From positions 719,638 through 783,637 of the forward strand of contig CAYZVC010000001.1 of assembly GCA_964482035.1 (NCBI GenBank): a DNA stretch of 64,000 nucleotides, written 5' to 3'. The notes below the pieces were generated by a model. It was not told the DNA's origin, ran no database searches, and saw only the letters and a program-made list of their open reading frames with translations. The first letter of the stretch is position 1. Each line of letters begins with the position of its first letter. This DNA comes from JANJWP01 sp964482035 (lineage in GTDB: Bacteria > Patescibacteriota > Gracilibacteria > BD1-5 > UBA2023). A program made the position numbers and the translations under genes. Positions 9,219 through 20,669 of this stretch are shown here, piece by piece.

Positions 9219-10604
9219 TTATTTTCCAAACTTCCGCACGTATTCGGCGACGTCGAATTTCCGCTCGCAACCGCTTCGGTTCATATACCGGATGACGCCG
9301 AAAACGTCGCGCTCGAACCACGGTCGGTCGTGAAGTCCCGCTACCGACCAAAGTACGCCGACGTAGCCGTTGGGCGAACGTCCGTCGAGAGCGTACCGGT
9401 CGTTCAACTTCAACGCGATCCGATGGGCTTCTACGGGGGATTCGGCCCACTCGAGGATTTTTTTCGCCCAGTACATCCTAAGGTACGAGGCGATTTTTCC
9501 GTTGGTGACGAGTTCGTTCTGGCAAGCGTTCCAAAGGTCGTCGTACGTTTCGCCGTTCTCGAACTGAGATTCCGAATATTTCGGAACCCTGGGGTCGGCG
9601 GCGTGCGCCGCGAGGCTCGCGAGCGCCCAGGCGGGAGCCCCTTCGAGCGCGTCGTACGTTTCTTTCTTATGGAGGCAGAAGTTCTCGGAGAGTTCGCGTC
9701 GGACGAGATATTCTTCCAGAAACGACTCTTTGTCTTCAACCGATGCCGACGAACCGTTTGCGGCGAGAACGACCTCTTCCGGGGAAAGGTTGCCGTTGCG
9801 GAAATGCGCGGCGAGACCCGAGGACGCTCAGGAATTCGGATCGTTGCGGCGTTCGGCATATCCAAGCAAACGGACGTCTACGAAGTTTGCCAAAAGCCTC
9901 CGGGCTTCGGACTCCCCTCCGAGAAATCCCAGTACCGGAGGAAACGAACGGTCGCACTTCGCGGACGCGAGCTCTTCCGAAACGGATTTCGGAGCGGGAC
10001 CCGCGTATGCCACGGCCAAATCGGGCAGTTTCGCGCAGGGTACGCCTTCGGGTACGACGAACTGCTTCCAGAATTTCGGACGCAACGTCCTGGCTCAGAC
10101 TTCGTGTTTGTCGGTCACCGACCTTGCGGGAACGGCACAACGGGAATCGACTTCGAAAACGGGGATTCCGGCGGATTCGCAGACCGCCTTACGCAGTGCG
10201 AGTTGGGCACGGATGGGCGAAAAATCGAATACGGCCGCCGAAAATCCGCCATCCGCAACGTATCGGCGAACCCGTTCCGCCGCGTCGTCTCCGAAGAACG
10301 GGAAAAGCGGAATCCCGAGCTTTCCCAATCGGGAGGCCATGTCCGAAAACGAATCCGCTTCCGCCGAAAGGTGGCGGGAATTGCCGTACGACCACGACGT
10401 ATCCGAGACCGCGAGCACGACGAGCGGTACGTTCCGGTCATTACTGAGTTCGGCGGCGAAGAACAGTCCGCGGTTCCCGGTAACGCGCATTTCCCTATCG
10501 CACACGTAAACGACCGCCCCTTTCCCATATGGGGAAGGCGATGGGAACTGCCGGACGCGTCCGGAGTCCGAAACGAACGGACGGCCTACCGGTAAAAGGC
10601 TCAT
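9219..10604 (-). CDS. phr: Class II CPD photolyase
   Basis: A 461-aa FAD-dependent cyclobutane-pyrimidine-dimer photolyase. The N-terminal Rossmann part has VVYVCDREMRVTGNRGLFFA and PLVVLAVSDTSW. The C-terminal FAD domain carries class II hallmarks: GLAAHFRNG, VRRELSENFC, TYDDLWNACQNELV, KIASYLRMYWAKKILEW, ALKLNDRYALDGRSPNGYVG, GLHDRPWFERDVFG and IRYMNRSGCERKFDV. Two in-frame TGA codons, near 10093 and 9831, read as Gly; the second gives the family SGLAAHF motif. It overlaps the upstream permease by 19 nt and is the last gene of its operon. Identification is firm. Confidence 0.96.
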
Positions 10605-11473
10605 AGGGCGATGAGTGCGAGAACGACCAACGTGGAGGCCACGTCGAATTTAGTGGGGATTTCCTTCGTGGCGAAATAGTTGATCGCGTAAAGGAACGCG
10701 AGATATAAAAACGATACGAGCGAAGTTACGACCACGCCGAGACTTCCGTAAAAAAAGAGCGCCAACACGGTGGCTCAGAGCCCGACGACGTTCGCGGAAA
10801 GCTGGAGTTTCACGTACCCGGGCGTCATGAGTTTCCATTCGGAGAATTTTCCGCGCGATACCACGAGAACGGCCGAGATGAGCGCGATGGCTATGGATTC
10901 GACGTAGAAGAATCCCGCGGCGCCCCAGAGTTTGACGAAATGGACCACGAGCATGATTTGGATCGCCTGGATGAAACTCGCGGCGAAAATCATTGCGCAG
11001 TACTTGTTGAACGACAACTTCAATCCCCCGGCTCCCGAGAACGTCACTACCACGATGGCGGCGAGGGCCGCGAAGAACGTCACGGGAGAAACGGATTCCG
11101 CGAGCAGGAAGTACGACGCCATGACCACGAACGCCTGCCTCGCCATGACGAACGGCTGGAGAACGGATATCTTTTCGTTCATGTACGCGGATCTCCGGAG
11201 CGGGTAGGTCGAATAGACCATGGCCGTGGAGAGTGCGAAAAGCCCCAAGGTAGGCCACCATCCGGAATCGAAAGATTCGCTCGGAAATTCGAAAAACGCG
11301 CTTCCGCCGAAAACCGGGATGAGGAGGAATACGGACAACACGACGAAGTTGCTCGTTCGGGCGATGAACGTCTGCCAATCGTTCCCTACCGCGCGTTTCA
11401 CGAGCACCCGTTGGGTCACGACGGTACCCAGGGCGTTGAGCGCGGATTGGAGGATGACGAGAAAAACGGTCAT
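10586..11473 (-). CDS. EamA/DMT-superfamily permease (copy A)
   Basis: A 295-aa protein with about ten TM helices in two homologous five-helix halves, as in EamA drug/metabolite transporters. It contains EKISVLQPFVMARQAFVVMASYFLL and the local family motif LSFNKYCAMIFAASFIQA in the loop between halves. TGA at about 10775 and 10601-10603 read as Gly; the second gives the tail ALGAFYR before TAG. The substrate is unknown. It is the first-diverged of three paralogs in this operon, begins 1 nt after the next copy ends, and overlaps the photolyase start. Confidence 0.8.
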
Positions 11474-11474
11474 G

Positions 11475-12359
11475 TTAACGGAAGAAGGAACCCACCGCCA
11501 CGCAAGACGCGACGGTAATGGCGAGAATCGATATTTTGAGCGGCGGGAGCCTGTGCGCGCGGTACGCGTCGAAAGCGACGGTCAGTACGAGCGTGAGCAT
11601 GCCGAGAAGCGAAACGGTCACGATTCCCAAACTCTTGAGAAGCACGAGGGAAATGATGAACGTCACCATCCACGTTCCGTCGTTCGCGGCGGTCCACTTG
11701 GTAAGCTCGACGAGCTTCGGACGGTCGAACGCGGGCATCCACCCCTTCCAAAGCAGTACCGCACCGCATGCGACGGAAGCGAAGACCACGTCGAAAAGCG
11801 TAATGGTGAACGGCGTGATTTTTGCCACCACGTATCAGATGGAAATCGAAGCGAACGCGCGGAGCAATCCCGACGCGGCAAGAACGGCACAATACCGGTT
11901 TACCGAAAGCGACTTGAAATCCACCGAACAGGCGACGATGGCCAAAACCGCGACGACCGCGGAAGCGAACGGAACGAACGACTGGTTGGCAAATATGAAA
12001 AAACCTCAGACGATGGTGAACAGGCGTCCGGTTTCCGAATACGGGGCAAGAACTCCGGCGCGTTCGTTGGAATACGCGTATTGGCCGGCAAGGGAAGAGC
12101 CTATGCCGGCGAGCGAAGCCCCCGCGGCGAGAAGGAGAAGCAACGGCTCGGAGACGTACGGGGAAAAGTCGAGCGCCGCGAAATTTCCGAAAGGCTTTCC
12201 TATAGCGAAGAGCGCAAGGACGATAGCGACGACGATGAAATTGTTATAGAACGTCCGGAAGAGCGGTCTCGCGCCCATCGCCACTCATGCTGAAATGGCC
12301 CGCTGGTACGCGAATGTGTTGAGCACGGAAAGAACGGAAGAGACGATTCCCCAGAACAT
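11475..12359 (-). CDS. EamA/DMT-superfamily permease (copy B)
   Basis: A 294-aa, about ten-TM paralog of its two neighbours, whole only with TGA read as Gly (three codons, near 12287, 12008 and 11837). It starts with MFWGIVSSVLSVLNTFAYQR. It shares the motif NERAGVLAPYSETGRLF with copy C's EKISVLAPYTQVAQ, and LSVNRYCAVLAASGLLRA in the mid loop. Hydrophobic segments are spaced as in a five-plus-five EamA fold. Substrate unknown. It follows the coiled-coil gene by 17 nt. Confidence 0.78.
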
Positions 12360-12376
12360 GCGAAAAAGGGGAAAGG

Positions 12377-12931
12377 CTATCCGCGGGCTATGAGGCTGCG
12401 CTTGATGTCGATGGTGTTCTCTTGGACGAGGACGAGGTTCTTATCCAGCGCGGTCATGAATCCTCCGAAAAAATTCGTCACCGAAAGCGGGTTCGGATTG
12501 GAGGATTCGTAGAGGTGCGTAAGCGCCGCGTCGATCTTGACGAGCGATCCTTCGCGGGCCGGTTTGTCCTTGAGGGCGAGAAGGTATTCGTCCTTCGTGA
12601 CGCGGAGTTCGAACGGCAGGATGCGGTCGATGTCGTGGGTAGCCTCGATTTCGTCGATCTTTTCGAAAATTTCCTCGATTTCCGAGGCGTCGAGCTCGCC
12701 GCCTTCGGCGATGGCTTCGGCGGTCGAAAAAGCGATGAGGTCGCGCTCTACCATCGATCTGAGGAACGCGAGTTTTTTGTCCTTGTCGAGACGCGAAAGG
12801 AGTTTTTCCTTGTCTTTGCGGAGGCGGAGCGATTCGGCGATTTCGATCTTCTTATCCGCTTCGATCTGTTCTTTAGTACGCTTTTCCGCTTCGACGACGG
12901 TCTCTACGGGAACCTTGAGTTTTTCGGTCAT
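12377..12931 (-). CDS. Charged coiled-coil protein, unknown function
   Basis: A 184-aa cytosolic protein, very rich in Glu, Lys and Asp. Residues 5-75 are a continuous heptad-like helix (EAEKRTKEQIEADKKIEIAE, DKEKLLSRLDKDKKLAFL). An acidic segment, SEIEEIFEKIDEIEATHDID, follows, and then a short globular end with SNPNPLSVTNFFGGFMTALD. No TGA and no signal peptide. It is embedded between two permease paralogs and ends in TAG. A scaffolding or regulatory role for the permeases is only a possibility. Confidence 0.6.
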   Translation of the reverse strand: MTEKLKVPVETVVEAEKRTKEQIEADKKIEIAESLRLRKDKEKLLSRLDKDKKLAFLRSMVERDLIAFSTAEAIAEGGELDASEIEEIFEKIDEIEATHDIDRILPFELRVTKDEYLLALKDKPAREGSLVKIDAALTHLYESSNPNPLSVTNFFGGFMTALDKNLVLVQENTIDIKRSLIARG

Positions 12932-12970
12932 GGGAAGGAATGGACGGAATTGGGAGTTTGACGGGGGGAA

Positions 12971-13858
12971 TTATACGAATCCGACCCCGATACACAATAG
13001 CACCAGCGCGGTTACGGTCACGTCCTTCCTGCTCGGAAGGTCCTTATGTACGAAATACGACGCGGTGAGGGTTACCGCGAGCGTAATCATCGAGAGGAGA
13101 ATGGTCGCGACGACGCCGATTTCCTGGTACAGGTAGAGGTTGATGGCAGTGACGAACACCCAACAGAGGCTCGGAACCACGGTCGACCAAACGAAAGCGG
13201 AACGCTCGGGCTTCCCCGGGAACACGAAACCCTTCGGTTTCAGAAGGAAATAGGCTCAGAGGATGAGGAATCCGAGAAAGTTCTGGATTCCGACGATGGA
13301 AAACGGGTGGTACGTCGCCGCCACGTACGCGGAAAGGAGCGTCGCCACGGATCGGAGCATCTCCCCCGAAGCGAGTAGGAGACAGTACTTGTTGAACCGG
13401 AGCTTTCCCTTGTCCAAATTGGAAAAAACGATTACCGCGGTCGCGGCGAGCGCGGCGCAAAGCTGGAGGACGGAGGTCTGCTCGCGGAAAATGACGAATC
13501 AGAAAATGATCGAACTGATTTGCGCGACCTGCGTATACGGCGCGAGGACGCTGATCTTTTCGAAGGAATAGGCCTTCGTCAGGAGATTCCCGAGTCCGAT
13601 GGTGCAAACGGCGATTCCCAAGAAAATAAGCGCGTCCCGCCAAGAATGCGTGACCGTCAAAAGGTCGCGGACGAGATCGGCGTGGAAAAAAAGGAAAAAC
13701 GCCGGCGTGACGACGAGGACGATGCAGTACCCGAGAAAATACAGGAGGTTGAAATCCGCGTGGATTTTCGCGGAAATGTCGGCGGCTTTCTTATACGTCA
13801 CGGTATCGAGCACGTCGAGCAATGACGAAGCCAATGCCCAAACGAAGGGAGGAAACAT
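12971..13858 (-). CDS. EamA/DMT-superfamily permease (copy C)
   Basis: A 295-aa, about ten-TM protein starting MFPPFVWALASSLLDVLDTV. Two TGA codons (about 13499 and 13257) read as Gly join what would be two fragments; it ends in TAA. It carries SFEKISVLAPYTQVAQISSI at the end of the first half and LRFNKYCLLLASGEMLRS in the central loop, both shared with copies A and B. First gene of the minus-strand operon (copy C, coiled coil, copy B, copy A, photolyase). A start 27 codons upstream is possible but would cover the promoter region of radA. Confidence 0.78.
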
Positions 13859-13932
13859 GGTGCGGGAAAAAAACGTTTCGGGAATCTTACCACTTCCCTT
13901 CCGAAAAATCGAAGAAAAACGCGCTCGGCCGC

Positions 13933-13960
13933 GTGACAATCCGAACGATATTTATATACT
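13933..13960 (+). promoter_or_regulatory. Promoter of radA
   Basis: GTGACA (13933-13938), 16-nt spacer, TATACT (13955-13960). Start near 13967 gives a 20-nt leader without a Shine-Dalgarno before the ATG at 13987. Confidence 0.7.
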
Positions 13961-13986
13961 TCGTACATATACGTAACCGAAAACCC

Positions 13987-15339
13987 ATGTTCCGCTGCTC
14001 GAACTGTTCGCACACCCAACCGAAATGGACGGGAAAATGCCCCGCCTGCGGCGAATGGAACTGCTTCGTAGAGGCCCCGAACGAGCCCAAAAAGGGTTCT
14101 TCGGCCTCGCAATCCACGGCATCGTCCGGCAAGGCGCTCGCGTTTTCGACGATTTCGAACGAAAAATCCGAAGCGAACCGCCGCATCCCCGTAGCGTCGT
14201 CGGAATTGAACAACCTCCTCGGCGGCGGTATCGTCCCCGGGTCGCTCATCCTCCTCTCGGGAGAACCCGGAATCGGAAAATCCACCCTTTCCATCCAGAT
14301 CGCCGACTGGTTCGCCCAAAATGGAAAAACCGCACTCTACGCGTCCGCCGAAGAGAACGCGGCCCAGATTTCCGACCGCGCCATCCGTTTGGGCATTTCC
14401 AACCCCGATATCCGCCTCCTTACCGCGTCGCTCATCGAAGACGTGTTCGCTACGCTCGAGAACGACCCGTCAGGACTCGTCATCCTCGACTCGGTCAGCG
14501 TGTTCGGTTCGCGAAGCTTTCCGCAGTCGGCCGGTTCGGTCACGCTCGTGCGCGCTACGGCCGAAGCCGCCATGGAGTTCGCCAAGCGCACGGGCAAGGC
14601 CGTCATCCTCATCGGGCACGTTACCAAGGACGGCGCGATTTCCTGACCGAAGGCGCTCGAACACCTGGTGGATACCGTCCTCTTCTTAGAAGGCAGCCGC
14701 TACGAGGACTACCGTATCCTCCGTTCGCTCAAGAACCGTTTCGGCGCGACCGACGAAATCGCCCTCTTCCGCATGACCGAAGAAGGCCTCAAGGATTTGG
14801 CGAATCCCGGTCTCGAATTCGCGGATTCGAAAAACGCTTCCCTCTCGGGAAGCGCGCTCACCGTCACCATGGAAGGCTCGCGACCCATCGTCGTGGAAAT
14901 CGAAGCCCTCACGACCTATACCAAGTTCGGATATCCCAAGCGTTCGTCGCGCGGAATCAACCAAGGCAAACTCGATCTCCTCTTAGCCGTACTTTCCAAG
15001 TGGACCGAAGTTAAAACCGAGAGTCACGACGTATATTTGAACGTCGCGCGCGGCATGACCCTTTCGGAACCGGGTTCCGACCTCGCGAGCGTCGCTGCCA
15101 TCGCGTCTTCCCGCAAAGAACACCCCCTTGGAAAAACCGCGTGGATCGGCGAAGTCTCGCTCACGGGAACGGTAAAAAACGTCTTCCGGCTCCAAAAACG
15201 CGTCGACGAAGCAGCGAAACTCGGCTTCGAACGCATCGTCGTACCCAAGGATTCGGGCGCGAAGCTCCCGAAGGGATCCGAATCGAAACTCATCGAGGTC
15301 TCGACCGTAGCCGAGGCCGTGAAACTTATTTCGAAATAG
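13987..15339 (+). CDS. radA: DNA repair protein RadA
   Basis: A 450-aa RadA/Sms, normal length: a RecA-like ATPase that drives branch migration in recombinational repair. N-terminal zinc finger CSNCSHTQPKWTGKCPACGEW (Cys pairs in residues 4-25), Walker A GEPGIGKST, Walker B LVILDSVSV, and a KNRFG motif (KNRFGATDEIALF). The Lon-like domain has SDLASVAAIASSRKEHPL and IGEVSLTGTVKNV. TGA at 14644-14646 falls exactly on the invariant Gly of the KDGAIxGPKxLEHLVDTV loop, one of the strongest code-25 proofs here. It ends in TAG and overlaps the convergent FG-GAP gene by 14 nt. Confidence 0.98.
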
Positions 15340-16600
15340 GCGCGACGACCAGGTCCATCACCATGTACGGGTCGTCCGACGAATCGCTTTCTTTCGGGAA
15401 AGCGATTTTTCAAACCGCCGGATTCCCTAGCGAGAAATCAGCGAGATATATTCCGTCATTGTTCACCGCGACGGCGACGTCGGATTTTCCGTCCGAATTC
15501 CAATCCCCGGAGAGAATCGCGTGTATGGCATAGTTCCCCCACGGTTCGGATTTGGCGGCCGAGGCCTTCTGCGGGTCTCAAAAAACGGTTTTTCCATCGA
15601 GGACGAACGAATCCCCCGATCGTTTCAGAACGTAGAGCGTCGCCTTATCGCACCCCACCTGAACGGTCGGGTACGGAAGGATGGCGGACTCAGATAACGT
15701 CTTGCATTCGCGATGTCCCGGGAATTCGAACGCCATACGGGGGACGAGCGCCCCGTTTTCGAACTCGAAACGGTACAGCTTCGGAGAAGATTCGGAATCC
15801 GACGCGACATGTTCGTAGAGCGCGAGAAGTTCTTTCTTTCCGAAAAACTCCGTGGCTTTCAACCGACGGGCGGAAGACGGTTGCGGAAGCCCTACGTCCG
15901 CAACCGATCATGAGCCGAGTCATCCGGTAAACGAATACCGGAAGACGGTTCAGAATTCCCTCATACCGGAATCGGAATTCACGAACGGAGTCGTGGCAGT
16001 CAGGTACGCTTCGTCGATTCCGTCACCGTCCATATCCGAAAACGCGAGGAAATGAGAAAGGATCGCACCGGTTCCGGCGGTTTTCGAAAAACCTCGAGGA
16101 ATCGTATAGGCGAGTTCGTTTCGGGAACCCCCATCCCGTACGATGAAAGTCCCGGTGCCGTGCGTCACCGCGCCGAAGACTCCCCCACCCACGTCTCAAA
16201 AGGCGCAGCTGCGGAAACGGTATTCCAGGCTTTCGGCGGTTTTCGAAACCCCTTCGGACCCCATTCGGAAGATTTTCGCGGATTCCGGCGCCAATCCGGT
16301 ACGCCCTCACGTAACGTAGGTTTCGGATCCGTTCGAGCAAAATCCTTGGGCGAAAAAATCTTCCGGAAAACCGGGAATTTTTCTCGAACGCAGATCACTC
16401 GGGAACGGTGATGAAAAATCCCGGAAAGAAAAACCGTAGACCCCCGTCTCTTGCGTTCCGTCAGGGCGGACGCGCAAGACGGACGCGTAAAAATCCGGAA
16501 CGGAAGGAAATTCGGACAAGGTCCGGTATCCGAAAAGCACGGCAAGCGCGATGAGCGCCGCGGCCGTGAGGATGAGGAAAAATTTAAAAACCCTATCCAT
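15326..16600 (-). CDS. Membrane-anchored FG-GAP/VCBS-like repeat protein (copy 1)
   Basis: A 424-aa protein assembled through seven in-frame TGA-Gly codons, some as close as four codons apart (in TGGLGSG). The N-terminal anchor is MDRVFKFFLILTAAALIALAVL. The exported part has FG-GAP-like calcium-loop repeats: FSDMDGDGIDEAYLTATTP, LSGDWNSDGKSDVAVAVNND, and a YPTVQVGCDKATLYVL segment also found in the paralog at 33.6-35.0 kb. This is an integrin-alpha-like beta-propeller, probably on the outer face of the cell. Role inferred as surface binding. It overlaps the ATG region of the fusion gene upstream and the 3' end of radA. Confidence 0.78.
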
Positions 16601-19600
16601 GTTCGGCAACCGGTTCGATGACGGCGGACTGCGCGAGAATTTCAATCCCCATATCCGAGACTCCTACCGTTTTCCCCTCGAATTCCGAAGGGCGGAGCGA
16701 CGGCGAAACGAACGTCGGGAGTCCTCGCTCGCGGGCGACGATGGCGAAATGCGACAACCTCCCTCCGGTGCGCGACACGACGGCCACGACGTTCGGCGGA
16801 AGCGTTTCGGCAAGAGAAGGGACGAGGCGTTCGACGAAGGCCACTACGGGCGAAGAATCTTCGGGATCGAGATCCGCGAGCGTGACGAATTTTCACGAAG
16901 CGGATCCGTCGGACAATTCCGACCAGGAAACCGCGGAAGCCGGTTCGACGCGGATTTGTGGAAAGCGGATTTCGACCGGACAGCGGGAACCACTTTCGGA
17001 CGCCTTCGAAGTCGGACGGAAGAGGTCGGAGCAGATGACCGAAACGGTACGCCCGGCTTCCCGTAAAAAGTCCAACACCAACCATGCCGCCGCGCCTTCG
17101 GAAGAGGGGTCGGAAAATCGATCCGGATCGGCCAAGGGCGTGGAAAACTTCGAAACGTCCCGGAAAGAAAGGGAGTTCCCCACCGGCTTCGCCTTGGCGA
17201 CCCTTTCGAAAAGCGCCTGCCAAGGTTCCGGATTTTTCGGCACGTACTCGCTATGGAACCCTACCGGATTCTTTTTCACGTATTTCGAAACCGACGACGC
17301 GAGAAAATTCGCTTCGAACACCGGCGGATAGACGAGGTTCAAAAATTCTTCGCGGTCGGGTTTCTTTTTCGATTCCAATGCCGAAACCGCCGCGTCGAGC
17401 GCTTCGAACATGCGGTTTTCCAAGTCTTCGAGCCGGTCTTTCTTGCCGTATGCGAGACCCGATCCCACGGAACCGAGACGCCAGAAATTCCGGCTCTTCC
17501 GCCAGAAACGGACGAACGGGTTGGTGAATTCGGCCGCTTCGAAACAGCGGCGTTCCATTTCCGGATCGATGAACAGTTTTCCGGCGACGGTCGCGAGAAA
17601 GTCCCCCGGAGCGTACGAAATCCCCCACCGAGCGTAGGCGGAAACCACGGCTTCGCTCCGATAGAGCGCCGTGAGGAATTCGAATTCCGCCGGGGTCGGC
17701 TCGTCGAAAACTTCGGAGAGTTCGTTGCGCACGAGCTCGCGTCCGGTTCGGGCGTTCTCGACTTCGTACCGGTCGAATTCACGAAGGAGCGCGATATCCG
17801 AAGCGCCGAGCGTCGTGATCGGACGGGATTGCAGCACGAAAGGCGAACCGTCTTCGGAAACCCCCCATTCCACGTCCTGCGGGCGTCAGAAAACCGATTC
17901 GATCCGTCGGAAGGAGTTCCTCCAAAATTCCCAATCGACGATTTTCGCCGGGGATTTTTTTGGGATTTTCGCGGAAAGCCCCGATATGGGGGCGCGTCGG
18001 GAGAAAGCCGCGCGGTCCGGCAAGTTCTTTCCCGAAACGAGGGCTTCTCCGGCTCAGAAGGCGACTTCCGCGACCATCGCGTGCTTTGAAAATTCGGGGT
18101 CGCAAGTGAACGTCACGCCAAAAACCTTGAGCGGAACGTATTCCTGCACCAGTATTCAGAAATCAGCGGGAGGAAGTTTTCCCTTCTTTCCGGACTTCGG
18201 GACGAGCGTTTCGGATTCGATGCGTTCAAGGGATTTGCGAACCGCATCCACGGCGTCCGCCACGTCGTCGAACGGCACGTCCAAAAGGCTGCGGAACGCC
18301 CCGGCTTTCGATTCCGATGCCGCGTCTTCGGAGCACGAGCTCGAACGGACGGCGTAGCGCTTGGAAACCGAATCCTGTCCGAACGTATCGGCAAGCGTTT
18401 GGAAGAAGCGGTCCTTTTCGGATTCCGAAAGGACGATCTTGCGCGACGCCTCGCCCGTGAGCGCGAGCGACGGAGGTACGGGAAATCCGTTTTCAGAAAG
18501 CGTTCGGCAATTCTCCGCTTTGTTCCCGATGGCGTCTTCCTCATCTCAGAACCGCACGAAAACGCCTTTTTTCATCGGAACGAGCGCCACGCATTCGAAC
18601 TCGAAAAGCCAGTCGTCGCGACAGACGTCGCATATGTTGGACGCTACTGGAAAATCGCAAGCGCCGGTACTTTTCCAATCTTCGAAATCCGCGGCGAACC
18701 CGGGGTTTTTAAAGTAGGCGTACGACCGTACGACGTGCGAAAAATCCGCCCCGGCGATATCGAGAAGTTCGCGGACGGTTTCCATGGTATGGGCGACGTT
18801 GGCGCGGATATCGGAAGCGTTGAGCGTTTTTCCGTCCGGGGAAACCGATGCCGTTCAAGAGACGTGGACCCGGCGCCAGCCGCCTTCTTCCACGTACGTG
18901 GCACGTGAGAACTTCGGTCCGTACGACGAAGCTTCGCACTGTGAAGACGTCTTGTACCGTACGACCTTGGGCGAGGATCCCAATCCCGCTGAACGGAATT
19001 CGGCGAACGAGACCATGAGCGCGTTCCCGTTCGTTTTGAAGTCGATTCCGGTGCCTGCCGGACAAGCCTCGACGGTAACCCCAAGCTTCTCGAAACGCGC
19101 GTCTCGGACGGCATTGAATTCGGGATACCGTTTCAGAATCGAGTCGATGAAGTTCCAGCTCCGTACGAAATCCGAAGCCTTCAGCTTTTTCGTCCGGACG
19201 ACTTCGGAAACCGAATCGTAGAATGATTCGGCCTGTTTGACGAACCCCTTCTTATCCGACGTGACGGCACTGAGCGCGGTAAGGGTCGAACCGGGCGTTT
19301 TCAAAACGTATCCGTCGGCGCCCTCTTTCGTTTTAAAACGTTCGAAAACCCCGTCTTTCGCATCCGCTGAGGCGAAGCGGTACCCGTTTGCCGAAAAAGA
19401 GAATCCGGTCTCCCCCCTTCCTCCGATGACGGCAGTCGGAGCGAAGGTCTTGAATACGTCCACGAGCGAATCCGAAACGACGTCGGAAGCGGGACGGAAT
19501 ACCGTGACCGACGTCCACTCGACGCCTTCGGAAGCGAGTTCGAGAAACTTCTTTTTCGCGGTTTCGAAATCCGCGCCTTCCGCAACGGCGGACGAGCCGG

Positions 19601-19667
19601 TGAAGAAAATCTCCGAGGCGCTCTCGGAGACGGGGATTTCGCGATGCCAGGTTTTCAAATTTTTCAT
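16593..19667 (-). CDS. Fusion: chorismatase/RidA-like domain + PEP-synthase-like ATP-grasp and phosphohistidine domains
   Basis: One 1,024-aa frame with at least six TGA-Gly codons (18855, 18543, about 18155, 18055, 17886, 16893). Residues 1-375 resemble the FkbO/Hyg5 chorismatase fold, two RidA-like halves: WNFIDSILKRYPEFNAVRD, PAGTGIDF, SYGPKFSRATYV, VHVSGTASV, and AGADFSHVVRSYAYFKN. Residues 375-620 are a PPDK/PEP-synthase ATP-grasp: YAVRSSSCSEDAAS, ILVQEYVPLKVFGVTFTCDP, GAGEALVSGKNLPD, QDVEWGVSEDGSPFVLQSRP. A helical middle follows, then the swivelling domain TGGRLSHFAIVARERGLPTF with phospho-His about residue 973. The C-terminal PEP-binding barrel is missing, as in rifampin-phosphotransferase-type enzymes. 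It may phosphorylate a substrate related to the N-terminal domain's ligand (inference). TAG stop. Confidence 0.8.
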
Positions 19668-19688
19668 GTCTCTTTTTCGATACGTGAA

Positions 19689-20663
19689 CTACCGGGATTG
19701 TACGTCGGTCTTCGCCGAATCCAAAACCGAAAGCGCCGGCGCCGCGAACGAAGGGCCGATGAGGAGCGGACAATAAAGAAGGAAGAGTCCGATGGACGCC
19801 GCCACCCATTTGGCGGGAGCCGTTTCTCCGGATCTCGCGCATATCGCGGCAGAAGTTATCGACGCTGGCATGAACGAAAGGAGGAGCAACGCTTCGGAAA
19901 TTTCGGACACTCCGCCCGTCACCGGATTCCCAAGCCTCGCGTCGGCGAAAAGGAGCACGACGGTAATCCCCGGCCAGACGAGAATTTGGGAAGCGAGCAC
20001 CGGGAACGCGCGACGGAATTCGTCCTTCCATTTTCGGGTTTCGAACGCCGGAGCGATGGCGAACCCGATGAAGAAGAGCGAAAGCACGCTGTACGCGTAT
20101 CCGGCCACGCCCTTTCCGAGAAGCGCCGACACGTTCAGCCACGCGTAACCGATCCATCCTTCGTTTCCGGCATAGTACGAGAGCGCGCCCAAAGCGAAAG
20201 CCGCGAAGAACGATTTAGCGAACGCCGTCTCGCCCCTTTTTCCAGGAGCGGAATACGCCGAAGCGAGCGATTCGAAAACGGCCATCCCGAGCACCGCGAA
20301 CACCGCGACCTCCTGGAGGATGGAGTCGTAAAAACGAAAATAGAGGAGCGGGATTCCGAGCGAACGGTAGTTGCGGCTCGCGGCGACGAACGGGTACGGG
20401 TCGCCGAAGAATTTCCGGTACGCGAAAAAGACCGTCGCGGCCGCTACGAAGGCCCAAGCCGCGATTCGGATTCCGGAAGAAAAGGAGAGCGTGAGCGGAT
20501 CGAGTCACGCGAGGCTGCCGAAAACGTAGGCCGGAAACAGCACCGAGGTCACGAACGCGGCGAGACCGGCGCCTTCGGATTTGGAAGCCGTGGATTTCCT
20601 ATAGAAAATCCCGCACCCGATGAGCGCGAGAATTCAGAAATACCGGAAAACGAGTTCGTTCAT
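19689..20663 (-). CDS. AEC (auxin efflux carrier)-like permease
   Basis: A 324-aa, about ten-TM protein read through TGA-Gly codons near 20635 and 20505. The start MNELVFRYFGILALIGCGIF, the motif ASRNYRSLGIPLLYF with a following LQEVAVFAVL helix, and the late segment LLSFMPASITSAAICARSGE match the layout of AEC-family carriers (N-x(3)-LGxP in one half, MPxA in the other). The substrate cannot be told. It lies 21 nt before the fusion gene and 6 nt after the CYTH-like gene in the tldD-dnaX operon. Another bile/auxin-type family is possible. Confidence 0.6.
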
Positions 20664-20669
20664 TGGGGA

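Noticed and set aside
15326..19667. A string of pseudogenes broken by stop codons
   Set aside because: All breaks are TGA in one constant frame at glycine-compatible sites; with table 25 the genes are intact.
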